A stretch of DNA of 64,000 nucleotides from Bacteroidales bacterium (GTDB lineage: Bacteria > Bacteroidota > Bacteroidia > Bacteroidales > Muribaculaceae), in contig CAAGJW010000088.1 of NCBI GenBank assembly GCA_900770215.1, forward strand, positions 22,978-86,977. Direction: 5' to 3'. Of the stretch, positions 33,419 to 42,401 are shown piece after piece. Both the position numbers and the translations under genes were made by a program. The notes below the pieces were generated by a model. The model searched no databases and was not told the DNA's origin. It worked only from the letters and a program-made list of their open reading frames with translations. The stretch's first letter is position 1. Each line of letters starts with the position of its first letter.

Positions 33419-34882
33419 TTATTTAGCTGTTTTGTTTTTCAGAATGCGAGCCTTTACCTCCCAGGTGCGAATGCGGTCCTTGTAGGTGTTGTTGGCATTT
33501 TCCTTGTCGATGTCGAGGTTGGCATCGGTGTTGTCGTCCCAGCGGCGGGCGCAAGTCATCACGTCCCACACGCGTCCCACACGATAGTCGCGCGACACCC
33601 TGAGTCCCATGGCATAGTCCTCGCCATAGCAGGTGTTGGGCAGGTTGATGGCCCGGTACACTGTTGTGTAGAATGCGCGCGGACCACCGAAGCCATTGAC
33701 ATGAAGGGCATTGTTGCGGCCATTCTCGGCCGTCCACTCGTGATGGTCGATCACACCTGGAGCAATCTCGTTGAGGTCGACATCGGTCACCTTGTAGGTG
33801 CCGCACACCATGGCGGCATTCTCCTTGTAGAACTCGGCTATCATCGTAGCGAGCGTGGCAGGCGTGGCATACACGTCGTCGCTGTCGAGCCCGATGGCAA
33901 ACTTGCCGCAGCGCTCGTCGTTGATGGCAAGATTCCAGCAACCGCCTATGCCCAAGTCGTCGCGGTCGGGGATGATGTGAATCACGCGGGGATCGGCCTT
34001 GGCAAGCTCGTCGATGATCTCACTGGTGCCGTCGGTCGAGTGATTGTCGACAATGATGAGGTTGAACTTGAAGCCGGCCTTCTGCATGAGCACGCTCTCG
34101 ATGGCATCCTTGATCACGCGCTTGCGATTGAGCACAGGTATCACCACTGTGGCCTCGACGGGAAACTGCTGCTCGTCGAAGTCGATGTCGCGGTAGTCGC
34201 TTGGGGCCAGGTATGCCCCTATTCGCTTCAAGTGGGCCGTACAAGCGTCTTCCATTTCCTTTTGTGATTCGGCATTTTTAGGGTCGCAGTAGTCAAATAT
34301 TTTTTCACCGCTTGAGCGATGATCGAGTTCGACGTCGGTATACAGGTACTCATCGACATGCTCAATGCCGTATTTTTCCTGAAGCAAGAGCCTCAAGTCG
34401 TAGAATCCGGCAGCACGGTAGTCGCGGGTGATGCGCGATGCCGCCTCCTTGAGGTGAGCGGTGTTGAAAAAGAGCACCGACCCGAAGTCGAAATCGTCGC
34501 GCAGGCTGCCCTCTTGGCAGTCAATCACCGGAGCCTTGGTGCGCTTGTCGCCGCTCATGTGGTAATGGTCGGCATAGAGCATGCCGGCATCGGTATCCTG
34601 GGCAATGCCCACAAGGCGCAGCATGGCCTTGTAGTTCATGTGCAGCGTGTCGTATTTATTGTAGAAAAATGTGTACTCGCTCTTGGCAGCATCGGCGATG
34701 GCTTGCATCGTTTTGGTCGATGTGAGATCGGGCACTGCCAGCACCTCACAGCCGGCATGACCAGCAGCAAGAGGTGTTGAAGAAAGCAGGAAAATGCGGT
34801 CGACAAGAGGCTCTTCGCGCAGTCCTTTCACAGTGTCGCTCACCTGTTCATCGGCAGTGTAAGGAATGAAACAATCAATCAT
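33419..34882 (-). CDS. Glycosyltransferase family 2, tandem GT-A-like (second paralogue)
   Basis: 487 residues, paralogue of the gene 39 bases downstream. Motifs: EATVVIPVLNRKRVIKDAIE, LIIVDNHSTDGTS, KFAIGLDSDDVYA (D-x-D), CYGEDYAMGL and a basic end RTWEVKARILKNK. The N-terminal degenerate half repeats the same YTFFYNKYDTL pattern. The two genes are an old tandem duplication, since identity is clear in motifs but not in loops. It lies 23 bases after the large amidase gene. Confidence 0.85.
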   Translation of the reverse strand: MIDCFIPYTADEQVSDTVKGLREEPLVDRIFLLSSTPLAAGHAGCEVLAVPDLTSTKTMQAIADAAKSEYTFFYNKYDTLHMNYKAMLRLVGIAQDTDAGMLYADHYHMSGDKRTKAPVIDCQEGSLRDDFDFGSVLFFNTAHLKEAASRITRDYRAAGFYDLRLLLQEKYGIEHVDEYLYTDVELDHRSSGEKIFDYCDPKNAESQKEMEDACTAHLKRIGAYLAPSDYRDIDFDEQQFPVEATVVIPVLNRKRVIKDAIESVLMQKAGFKFNLIIVDNHSTDGTSEIIDELAKADPRVIHIIPDRDDLGIGGCWNLAINDERCGKFAIGLDSDDVYATPATLATMIAEFYKENAAMVCGTYKVTDVDLNEIAPGVIDHHEWTAENGRNNALHVNGFGGPRAFYTTVYRAINLPNTCYGEDYAMGLRVSRDYRVGRVWDVMTCARRWDDNTDANLDIDKENANNTYKDRIRTWEVKARILKNKTAK

Positions 34883-34905
34883 AATGGAATTATTTAGTCT
34901 ATAGT

Positions 34906-37900
34906 TTATTGTTGCTTGTTGAGGAATTGCATCACATCACCCACGATGGCATCGCGCGAACCAGGGTCGACCACCGTCTCAAGCGGGAAGCCCATCACCA
35001 CGGTGCGATAGGTACCGCAGTCTACAGCCACAGCAGCAGGCTTGTTGTTCTCGCCATAGCGCATGTAGGTCTGGCCGCGGTCGTCGGCAGGCATGATGGC
35101 ATCGGGCGACTCCACAGCATAGATCTTGCTGTTGAGCTGCTGCACAAAGGTGGCCGTGCGGCCGTCGACGAGAGCGCCAAAACTGGTGGGCACAGTCACC
35201 ACCTGACCCTTGTCGCAGGCCCGCGAAGCGCGCAGCTTGTAGCCCAGCACTGTGCTTGCAAAGGTTCTCTCGGCATCGCTGGCCTTGGCATTGTTCCAAA
35301 CGTCGCTGCCCACATAGGCACCGCTCATGAGCAAGTTGCCGCCTGCATCGGTGAAACGCTTGATGGCTTGCATCAGCTGGGGGGTAAATATCTTGTAGCG
35401 GTCGGGATAGGCGCCACGGCCATTGGGCACCTGCTTCTGCTTGCCCAGGATGAGGTCGACCGCCTTGAAATCCTCGCTGCTCACCTTGCCAGCGCCAAAG
35501 GCATCGGCACTCAACGACACAAACGAGTAGCCTGCGTTGAGCAGCGACTGGCCATGAATAGCCGTGTAGTCGAAGGTGTTGCCTGCCACGGGCTCGGTCT
35601 CGTGGTCGCTGCGGCTGTCGCCGAAGCCCGTGTCGTCGTCGTCTTTCCACTCGAGGCTGCGGTCAAACTCGTATTGCTTGCCCACATAGTTGACCTGCTG
35701 CACATAGTCAACGCCGTGGTCTTTCTCGTCAAGGAAGCCGGCCATCTTGTCGCCGTCGAACCAGTCGGGCGCACTCAGCCTGGTGAAGCCGTTGACAACA
35801 GCAACGTTGCCCTTGCTGCTCTTGGCAACACCGAGCGACAGCACCTCGCTGGGGAAGCTGCGGCCGCCGTCGTTTACTGCCACCACCTTGTAGCTGTGCA
35901 CAAGATTGTCTTTTACATAGGTGACATATTTTGTATCCTTGGTCACTGCAAGCTGCTTGAAGCCGCTACCAGCCACGCGCTCATACACGATGTACTTCTT
36001 GGCATCGGCATTGTCGCTGAGCGAGTCGGGAGTGGGTTTCCAATTCAAAATATAGCAGTCGTCGCTCACGCGGTCGATGGCAAAGCTGTTGACTGGCAGT
36101 GGCTGCACCACATAGTCGCGATGATCGCGCTGAGCGATAAACTTGAGGATGCCCTTGTAGATGGCACGGCTCACGTCGAAGCGGAAGTTGGGATCAAGAC
36201 CATATTTCATGTCGGCAAAATTCTGGTGCGAGAGCAATTCCATGAGCAAGGCAGGCACCTCGGGCACACGGGCCTCGTAGTAGCTGGCATCGCGCATGCC
36301 GCGACGGGTCCAGTTGGGCTCATATTTGGCACGAATGTCGTTGACAACCTGGCTCGTGACAATATTGGCAAACTTGCGCGACAGCTCGCGCGGGGTACCA
36401 TCGACGTACCGGGAAAACTGCTTGCCGTTTTGCTTGGTGCAATAGATGATGAGTGTGCCTATGATGTCGTCGCCCGGAGTCGTGCCGGCATCGGTGTGCA
36501 GGCAGAACGACACATCGACAGGCACATTCAGGCCCTTGCGGGCAGGCAGCACAGCCGAGCCGCCTGCAAGATAGTTGACCCACAAGCCGCGGCAGCGGTA
36601 ATCGTCGGTATAATCGTTGATGCCGTGTGTGGGCGTATACACGCTGTCGGGGAAGCCGGCCCACTGCAGGTAGTAGCGGCTGCCTATTTCAAACAGGGGA
36701 TAGTTGCCACTGCTCACATATTTGTAGTCCACGCCAGGCTTGCCCAGCGATTTCTCGTTTTCCTGTTGAGCGGCCAGTTGCTTGTTTTCCTCGGTGGGGA
36801 GTGCAACACGGCGTGCTACCATGTTGGTTCCTCCGCCCACTTTGATGGCGTCGGCGGTGACCACGCGGTTTTCATCCTTGGAGAAGTTGCTCAAGGTCAC
36901 CACATTCTTGTTGAGTCCCTTTTGAAGCTGAAAGGTGCCCAGATACACCCACACGCCGCCGGCCATGGTCTGGTCGACGACATACTCCTCGGGGCCTGCC
37001 AGGCTATTGACCGTGTAGCGGGCATCGGTGGTGCTGCCAGGCACGGTCTTGTAGCTCACATAGATGGCATAATCGCCAGCCTCGGGCATGTCGACATCCC
37101 AATGGGCAAGTGACAGCTTCTTCTTGTCGCGTGTGGTCGCAACCTGGCGATAGGTGCCCTCGGCAAACGGGTTCTGAAAATCAACATACTGGTCACGCAC
37201 GTAGGCAAAACCAGCGCCCGTGCCCTTGGTCCAGGCACACTTGCCGTTTTGCTCGCCATAGGCGCTCGACGCCTTGCCGCCATCGTTGTCGACTATCACA
37301 GCCACCTTGTGGGTGTCGCGCTCACGGGCATCCCACACATAGGCACCCGCATTTTCAAGCATGGGCATAAGGAAGGGTATCACATAGCTGTGGGTGTACA
37401 TGTCTTCCACCGTCTGCATCAAGCGGCCGCGCTGCCACTCCCAGCGGTTGAGCTTGTTTTCAAAATACAAGCCGTGGCTGGGCCACATGACCACGATGTT
37501 TCCATCGAGAGCCTTGCTGTAGTGGCGCTCTTTGTCGGCCGGGGTCACAAAGGGGGCATGCTTGCGCTTATAGCTGCTGTCGAAGTCGATAAAGTAGTCG
37601 TCGATATCCACGCCAGCAACGGTGAGCTTCAGCTTGCTGTTTTGATACTGCGCTCCAAGGGCCGATTTTACATCGGCTTTCATCTTGGCAATAGAAGTCT
37701 CGGTGAAGGGGATGTCGCTGAAATTCTCGCTCATGTCGACCACCACCGTGTCGCCACTCATCGCAATGCTCGTGGCACGCACTGTGCCTATGCCCATGTT
37801 GCGAGGCACATTGCCACTCACCACAGCCTGCACTCGTGCCAAGTCGGCATCGCCAAATGCAGCCTGTGCCTGCACGTTGCCAGCTGCGACCAGCCCTGTA

Positions 37901-37938
37901 CAAGCCCAAGCGACCAAAGCAAATATCTTACTATTCAT
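34906..37938 (-). CDS. Large exported amidase-like protein with golvesin-domain insertion, FN3 and GATase-like tail
   Basis: 1010 residues from the ATG at 37938, chosen for its signal peptide (MNSKIFALVAWACTGLVAAG, ending VQAQA); an ATG at 37968 is possible. Residues 30-120 resemble a GerM-like domain. An Amidase_3 fold is split: MWPSHGLYFE (His155) and QTVEDMYTHSY (Glu179), then a golvesin-type beta domain (about 220-370), then VSFCLHTDAG (His481) and LLMELLSHQNF (Glu567). An FN3-like domain follows (about 615-705), then a Rossmann/glutamine-amidotransferase-like domain to the end. Zinc-dependent removal of stem peptides from peptidoglycan is the expected activity. It is the first gene of the 12-gene operon. 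Confidence 0.78.
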   Translation of the reverse strand: MNSKIFALVAWACTGLVAAGNVQAQAAFGDADLARVQAVVSGNVPRNMGIGTVRATSIAMSGDTVVVDMSENFSDIPFTETSIAKMKADVKSALGAQYQNSKLKLTVAGVDIDDYFIDFDSSYKRKHAPFVTPADKERHYSKALDGNIVVMWPSHGLYFENKLNRWEWQRGRLMQTVEDMYTHSYVIPFLMPMLENAGAYVWDARERDTHKVAVIVDNDGGKASSAYGEQNGKCAWTKGTGAGFAYVRDQYVDFQNPFAEGTYRQVATTRDKKKLSLAHWDVDMPEAGDYAIYVSYKTVPGSTTDARYTVNSLAGPEEYVVDQTMAGGVWVYLGTFQLQKGLNKNVVTLSNFSKDENRVVTADAIKVGGGTNMVARRVALPTEENKQLAAQQENEKSLGKPGVDYKYVSSGNYPLFEIGSRYYLQWAGFPDSVYTPTHGINDYTDDYRCRGLWVNYLAGGSAVLPARKGLNVPVDVSFCLHTDAGTTPGDDIIGTLIIYCTKQNGKQFSRYVDGTPRELSRKFANIVTSQVVNDIRAKYEPNWTRRGMRDASYYEARVPEVPALLMELLSHQNFADMKYGLDPNFRFDVSRAIYKGILKFIAQRDHRDYVVQPLPVNSFAIDRVSDDCYILNWKPTPDSLSDNADAKKYIVYERVAGSGFKQLAVTKDTKYVTYVKDNLVHSYKVVAVNDGGRSFPSEVLSLGVAKSSKGNVAVVNGFTRLSAPDWFDGDKMAGFLDEKDHGVDYVQQVNYVGKQYEFDRSLEWKDDDDTGFGDSRSDHETEPVAGNTFDYTAIHGQSLLNAGYSFVSLSADAFGAGKVSSEDFKAVDLILGKQKQVPNGRGAYPDRYKIFTPQLMQAIKRFTDAGGNLLMSGAYVGSDVWNNAKASDAERTFASTVLGYKLRASRACDKGQVVTVPTSFGALVDGRTATFVQQLNSKIYAVESPDAIMPADDRGQTYMRYGENNKPAAVAVDCGTYRTVVMGFPLETVVDPGSRDAIVGDVMQFLNKQQ

Positions 37939-38003
37939 CAATCGGTTACAATTATTTATCTGTTCCATTGTCGTGCCATGAAACACACTCTTTGTTAAGA
38001 TTA

Positions 38004-38011
38004 CAAAAATA
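38004..38011 (-). promoter_or_regulatory. Candidate promoter of the 12-gene salvage operon
   Basis: TATTTTTG on the minus strand fits TAnnTTTG, 65 bases before the start at 37938. The -33 region shows only a TTTTAAG match. Confidence 0.45.
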
Positions 38012-38125
38012 CTATAAACATTCCGTTTACACACTTAAAAGTGATGTAAATTTCCCTATTTTTCACATTTTTTATTATTTAAGCACACATTTTTGAATTA
38101 CAGTACTTATTCATATAAAAGTCAA

Positions 38126-38167
38126 GCGTCCACACACACATCTATAACATGGCAAAAGCGTGGACGC
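38126..38167 (-). terminator. Possible terminator after the second large amidase gene
   Basis: An 8-base stem GCGTCCAC/GTGGACGC (38126-38133 with 38160-38167) with a 26-base loop, followed on the minus strand by TTGACTTTTAT. The long loop makes the call uncertain. Confidence 0.4.
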
Positions 38168-38226
38168 CTGGCAAGATTTTTCATCTGCGTGTTTTCTCAC
38201 ATTATGTAGTGAGCACACATATCGGG

Positions 38227-41217
38227 CTACTTCGTGTCGAGGTACTGCAATAGCTGGCTCATCAAGGCGTCGCGCTCATGCTCATCGACAATCGACTCAA
38301 AGGGGAAGCCCACCACTGCTGTGCGATAGCTGCCGCGGTTGCACAGGATGCCTGCCTGCTTGTTGTTTTCGGCATATCGCATGAAGCAGAGGCTCTCGCC
38401 ACCAGCCGAATAGACAGCATCGGGCGACTCCACGCAGTAATACTTGTCGCTGAGCTTCTGGTTAAACGCAAGCCGCGCCCCGCCCGAGAACATCTTGAAA
38501 GGGGTGGAGAGCACATAGGCCTGGCCCGTGACGGTGGCCTGGCTGCATCCCCAGCGATAGCCGAGCACGTGCTTGGTAAAAGCCATCTCGGCAGTGTCGG
38601 GGTGAGCCTTGTCATAGACATCGCTGGCCACATAGCTGCCAGTGAGAAGCACGCTGCCGCCGTTGTCGCAATAGGATGTGAGCACTCGTCGCAAGGCAGG
38701 AGTGAAAATCTTGTAGCGGCTGGGGTAATATCCGCGGCCGTTCTTGGTCTCTTTTTGCTTGCCGGCAATATAGTCGAGCAGCTTATAGCCCCGCAGGTCG
38801 ACAGCACCCTCCTCCACAGCTTTGACACTGGCCGAAACAAAGGAATAGCCAGCACGCATGATCGACGCCCCGTGCACGGCAGGGAAATCAAAGGTGTTGC
38901 CCGCCACAACTTTGCCCTCATAGTCGCTATGGCTGTTGCCCCAGCCCCCTGAGTCGTCATCGCGCCATTTGGAGCTGCGCCGGCGCTCATATTGCGAACC
39001 GATGTAGTTGATGCCCTGCACGTAGGGCACACCATGATCGGCCTCGTCGACAAAGCCGCAATAGTCGCCATCGTCGACCCAGTCGGGGGCACTCAAGCGT
39101 GTGAAGCCGTTCACCACCATCACCATGCCCTTGCTGTGAGGGGCAAGGCCAAGCGAGAGCGTCTCGCTCGGGAAACTGCGGCCGCCGTCGTTGAGTGCAG
39201 TCACCTGGTAGCTGTGCAGCAAGGTGTCGGCAACAGTCACCGTGTATTCGGGCTTGTCGACAATGGCAATCTCGCCGAAGCCATTGTTGTCGCCCACACG
39301 CTCAGTCACAATGTAACGCTTGGGCATGGCCGAGGGCTCGAGACTGTCGGGAGTGGCTTTCCATGCGAGCTTGAAGCGAGCGTTGCCCAGGGGGACTATT
39401 GAAAAGGACTGAACGGGAAGCGGCTGCACAACGACCTGCCTGTGGTCGCGTGCCGCAATCCACCGCAAGATACCCTTGTAGATGGCTCGGCTCGAGGCAA
39501 AGATAAAGTTGGGATCGAGGCCATAACGCATGTCGGCAAAATTCTGGTGCGACAAGTACTCGAGCAACATGCCCGGCACCTGAGGCACCCTTATCTCGTA
39601 GAGGTTTTCCTGTGTGAGGCCTCGATCGGTCCAGTGGGGTTCAAACTGGGCACGCATGTCGGTCACCAGCTGGTCGTTGACCATCTCGGCAAGCCGTCGC
39701 GAGATGATGCGCGGTGTGCCGTCGGCATAGTTGCCGAAGTGGTTGCTGCGGTATATGCTTTGCGTGCCCACAATGCGGTCGCCGGCTGTGACGCCAGCAT
39801 CGGTGTGAAACGCCATCGACAAGTCGACGGGCACGTGCAGCCCATGCAGTTGCGAGGGATTGGCCTGGCTGCCGCCAGAAAGATAATTCACCCACTCACT
39901 GCGAGAGCGGAAGTCGTCGGCATAGTCGGTCAACCCGCGCGACACGGTATAGACGCTGTCGGGGAAACCCGACCATTGCAGGAAGTAGCGAGCGCCTTCC
40001 ACATAGCGCGGCATGCCACTCACCACGGGGACATAGTCGACGCCCTCACGCTGCAGGGTGTGTCGCCAGTCGTAACCAGCGGCCCACTTGCGGTTTTCGG
40101 GCGTGTCGGGCAAGGCGGTGCGGGCAATATTGCCCATGCCGCCGCCTATCTTCACAGCATCGGCAGTAACCACGCCATGCTTGCACTTCGACTGGTTGGT
40201 CAAGGTAACCACATCCTTGTTCAAGCCCTGCTTGAGCGGGAACGTGCCCAGGTACACCCACACCCCGCCAGCCATGCGCTGGTTGACTGTGAAAGAACGA
40301 CGGCCTGCTGCAGTATTGACCGTGTACTGAGCATCGTCGACACTGTTGTCGAGTGTCTTATAGGATATATACACGGCATAGTCGCCAGCCTCGGGCACAA
40401 TCGCGCTCCATGTTGCAGTGCTCGAGGGCTTGCGCCGGGCAGCGACCTGCCGCGCAGTACCGTCGGCAAAGGGGTTGTGAAAGTCGAGATAAGTGCGCTG
40501 CCTGTAGGCAAATCCTGCACCGGCATCTTGCCAAGCACACTGGCCACTGGTCTCGGCATAGCCATGCTGAGCCAGAGCGCCATCGTTGTCGACAATCACC
40601 TCGGTTGCATGAGTGTCGCGCTCGCGGGGATTCCACACATAGGCCCCAGCATTCTCGAGCATGGGCATGACAAATGGTATCACATAGCTCATGGGGTACA
40701 GGTCCTCGTGTGTCTCAAAGAGGCGGGGCCGTTGCCACTCCCAGTGGTTGATGCCTGCCTCATAGTAGTAGCCGTGACTCTGCCACATGGCAATGATGTT
40801 GCCGTCGAGTCCCTTGCTGTAGTGGCGTGCAGGATCGTTCTCGCCGATGAATGCCTCGTGGCGGCGACTCCACCGCTTGTCGAAGTTGAAGAAATAATTG
40901 TCGACCTCGTCGCCGGCAATCGTGAGTTTCACGTGGCGGGTGCCCGAGGGCACGCCCGGGGCTTGCAGCATGCGGGCCTTGAGCTGCGCAATGAGCTCGG
41001 GAGTGAATGCATTGTGGGCATAATTCTCGGCAAGGTCTACCACAAGTGTGTCGCCACTCAAGCCGGCATGATTCACTCGGGCATTGCCAATGCTCACATC
41101 GGGCCCGATAGTGGATTGCACCATCGACTGAAGCTGACCCAGACATGCATCGTCGAGGGCGTGGGCGCTCATTGCAAAAGCGGCTGCCATCGACAAAGCA
41201 AAAAGTGTTGATTTCAT
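38227..41217 (-). CDS. Second large exported amidase-like protein (paralogue of the 1010-residue protein)
   Basis: 996 residues with a signal peptide (residues 1-20, ending MSAHA). It has the same domain order as its downstream paralogue. Zinc-site blocks: MWQSHGYYYE, FETHEDLYPMSY (Glu), LSMAFHTDAGV (His) and GMLLEYLSHQNFADM (catalytic Glu). The golvesin-like insertion is at about 215-365, FN3-like at about 605-695, and a C-terminal GATase-like region contains LTSYCDNGGSVLLTGSYV. It is separated from the paralogue by 288 bases with a promoter candidate and from the kinase upstream by 93 bases. Confidence 0.78.
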   Translation of the reverse strand: MKSTLFALSMAAAFAMSAHALDDACLGQLQSMVQSTIGPDVSIGNARVNHAGLSGDTLVVDLAENYAHNAFTPELIAQLKARMLQAPGVPSGTRHVKLTIAGDEVDNYFFNFDKRWSRRHEAFIGENDPARHYSKGLDGNIIAMWQSHGYYYEAGINHWEWQRPRLFETHEDLYPMSYVIPFVMPMLENAGAYVWNPRERDTHATEVIVDNDGALAQHGYAETSGQCAWQDAGAGFAYRQRTYLDFHNPFADGTARQVAARRKPSSTATWSAIVPEAGDYAVYISYKTLDNSVDDAQYTVNTAAGRRSFTVNQRMAGGVWVYLGTFPLKQGLNKDVVTLTNQSKCKHGVVTADAVKIGGGMGNIARTALPDTPENRKWAAGYDWRHTLQREGVDYVPVVSGMPRYVEGARYFLQWSGFPDSVYTVSRGLTDYADDFRSRSEWVNYLSGGSQANPSQLHGLHVPVDLSMAFHTDAGVTAGDRIVGTQSIYRSNHFGNYADGTPRIISRRLAEMVNDQLVTDMRAQFEPHWTDRGLTQENLYEIRVPQVPGMLLEYLSHQNFADMRYGLDPNFIFASSRAIYKGILRWIAARDHRQVVVQPLPVQSFSIVPLGNARFKLAWKATPDSLEPSAMPKRYIVTERVGDNNGFGEIAIVDKPEYTVTVADTLLHSYQVTALNDGGRSFPSETLSLGLAPHSKGMVMVVNGFTRLSAPDWVDDGDYCGFVDEADHGVPYVQGINYIGSQYERRRSSKWRDDDSGGWGNSHSDYEGKVVAGNTFDFPAVHGASIMRAGYSFVSASVKAVEEGAVDLRGYKLLDYIAGKQKETKNGRGYYPSRYKIFTPALRRVLTSYCDNGGSVLLTGSYVASDVYDKAHPDTAEMAFTKHVLGYRWGCSQATVTGQAYVLSTPFKMFSGGARLAFNQKLSDKYYCVESPDAVYSAGGESLCFMRYAENNKQAGILCNRGSYRTAVVGFPFESIVDEHERDALMSQLLQYLDTK

Positions 41218-41310
41218 TATAATGCAGTTTATGTGATTTATAAAATGGCCGCTCGCATCGTGGCGGCGACCATTGTGAATGTGTATCTTCTCGCTCTCTA
41301 ACTGAAACGC

Positions 41311-42162
41311 CTAATCCTCCTTGTGGTAGGCAACAAGGCCGGGCATGGAGTTGCGCACAATTTTCTTGATTGTGGCACCGAAACGGCCGGCCACCGAGAT
41401 AAGTATCTCGCTGTAGCTGCAAGCGACCTGGCCCACGAAGCACACAGGGTTGTCCTTGTAGTCGTACTGGCTGATGTTGCGCTGGAAAAAGCGCATGATT
41501 TCACGGTCGACGATGTCGTGCACATAGTCATTGTCGAGATGGTCGGCAAGGAAGAAGCTGTAGTTGCGCAAGTTGTGATTGGCCATGGGATTGGAATACA
41601 CCGCATCCATGATATCGTCGGGGGTTACCTTGTACTCGTCGAAGAAGGCCTGTGCCACCTCGCGAGGAGCCAGGTCCTTGAGCACGTCGCTCAAGAAGAT
41701 GCGCCCCAGGGCACTGCCGCTGCCCTCATCGCCCAGAATGAAACCACCTGGCCGCACGTTCTTCACTATCTTCTCGCCATCGTACTGGCAGGAGTTGGAA
41801 CCCGTGCCCAAGATGCAGGCCAGGCCCGGCTCGTGAATGAGCAATCCGCGAGCAGCACCCACGAGGTCGCTCTCGACAGTGACCGGGGTCTTGAACTGGG
41901 CCACAAGCGACACCTCAACGATTTTGTTCTTCTCGGGGCTGGAGCAACCGGCACCATAGTAGTACACATGCTCCCAACGGCGCTTGAAAAAGGCCGGTGG
42001 CAAGCCCAGGCGTATGATGTGGCTTATCTCACGGCGTGTCTGGAAGAAAGGGTTCAAGCCCTCGGTGAAAGCATGCTCAACTATGTTGTCACCATCGACC
42101 AGCACCCACTCGGTGCGCGTGGAGCTGCTCTCGGCTATTACTTTCATGTTCTGATTATTCAT
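41311..42162 (-). CDS. Second BadF/BadG-type amino-sugar kinase with a diverged phosphate loop
   Basis: 283 residues, homologous to the MurK above: ILGTGSNSCQYDGEKIV and FILGDEGSGSALGR are nearly identical blocks. The phosphate-1 motif reads AESSSTRTEW where MurK has ADCGSTKIDW; the catalytic-type Asp becomes Glu, Gly becomes Ser and Lys becomes Arg. It may be a kinase for another sugar (GlcNAc, anhydroMurNAc) or a weakly active paralogue. The start may be the ATG at 42162 or the next at 42147. It has its own promoter and lies upstream of the second large amidase. Confidence 0.78.
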   Translation of the reverse strand: MNNQNMKVIAESSSTRTEWVLVDGDNIVEHAFTEGLNPFFQTRREISHIIRLGLPPAFFKRRWEHVYYYGAGCSSPEKNKIVEVSLVAQFKTPVTVESDLVGAARGLLIHEPGLACILGTGSNSCQYDGEKIVKNVRPGGFILGDEGSGSALGRIFLSDVLKDLAPREVAQAFFDEYKVTPDDIMDAVYSNPMANHNLRNYSFFLADHLDNDYVHDIVDREIMRFFQRNISQYDYKDNPVCFVGQVACSYSEILISVAGRFGATIKKIVRNSMPGLVAYHKED

Positions 42163-42224
42163 GTAGGTTCAGTCTTAATAACGTCAATGTGGAGCTATCG
42201 TCCCAAAAAGTATTTAAATATTGA

Positions 42225-42255
42225 CAAAAATAACAAATAAAACCAATATTTCAAA
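42225..42255 (-). promoter_or_regulatory. Promoter of the second kinase gene
   Basis: On the minus strand TTTG (42255-42252), 19 bases, TATTTTTG (42232-42225). Both boxes and spacing match the Bacteroidetes consensus; the leader is about 55 bases. Confidence 0.65.
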
Positions 42256-42333
42256 AAAGAGACGGAAAATAGGAGTATTTTAAATATACTATAACATCTA
42301 AAAACACTTGTTAACTCATAATCATGGTAAAAT

Positions 42334-42375
42334 AAAATGTGTGAAGGCGATTTTAATCAACCTTCACACATTTTT
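42334..42375. terminator. Bidirectional-type terminator after the amidase array
   Basis: A perfect 14-base stem (42334-42347 with 42361-42374) with a 13-base AT-rich loop, flanked by A/T tracts. On the minus strand it lies 27 bases after the stop at 42402 and ends in TTTTATTTTA. It separates the propeller-amidase array from the kinase transcript. Confidence 0.82.
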
Positions 42376-42401
42376 AAGAATATAAAAGTCGAGTAGATCT
42401 T

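Noticed and set aside
31928..34267. Plus-strand open frame of 779 codons spanning both glycosyltransferases
   Set aside because: It is a shadow of two paralogous genes with the same codon bias. The repetition inside it reflects their duplication.
34909..37113. Plus-strand open frame of 734 codons, and a similar one at 39442-41211
   Set aside because: Both are antisense to the large amidases; the amidase side has signal peptides and catalytic motifs.
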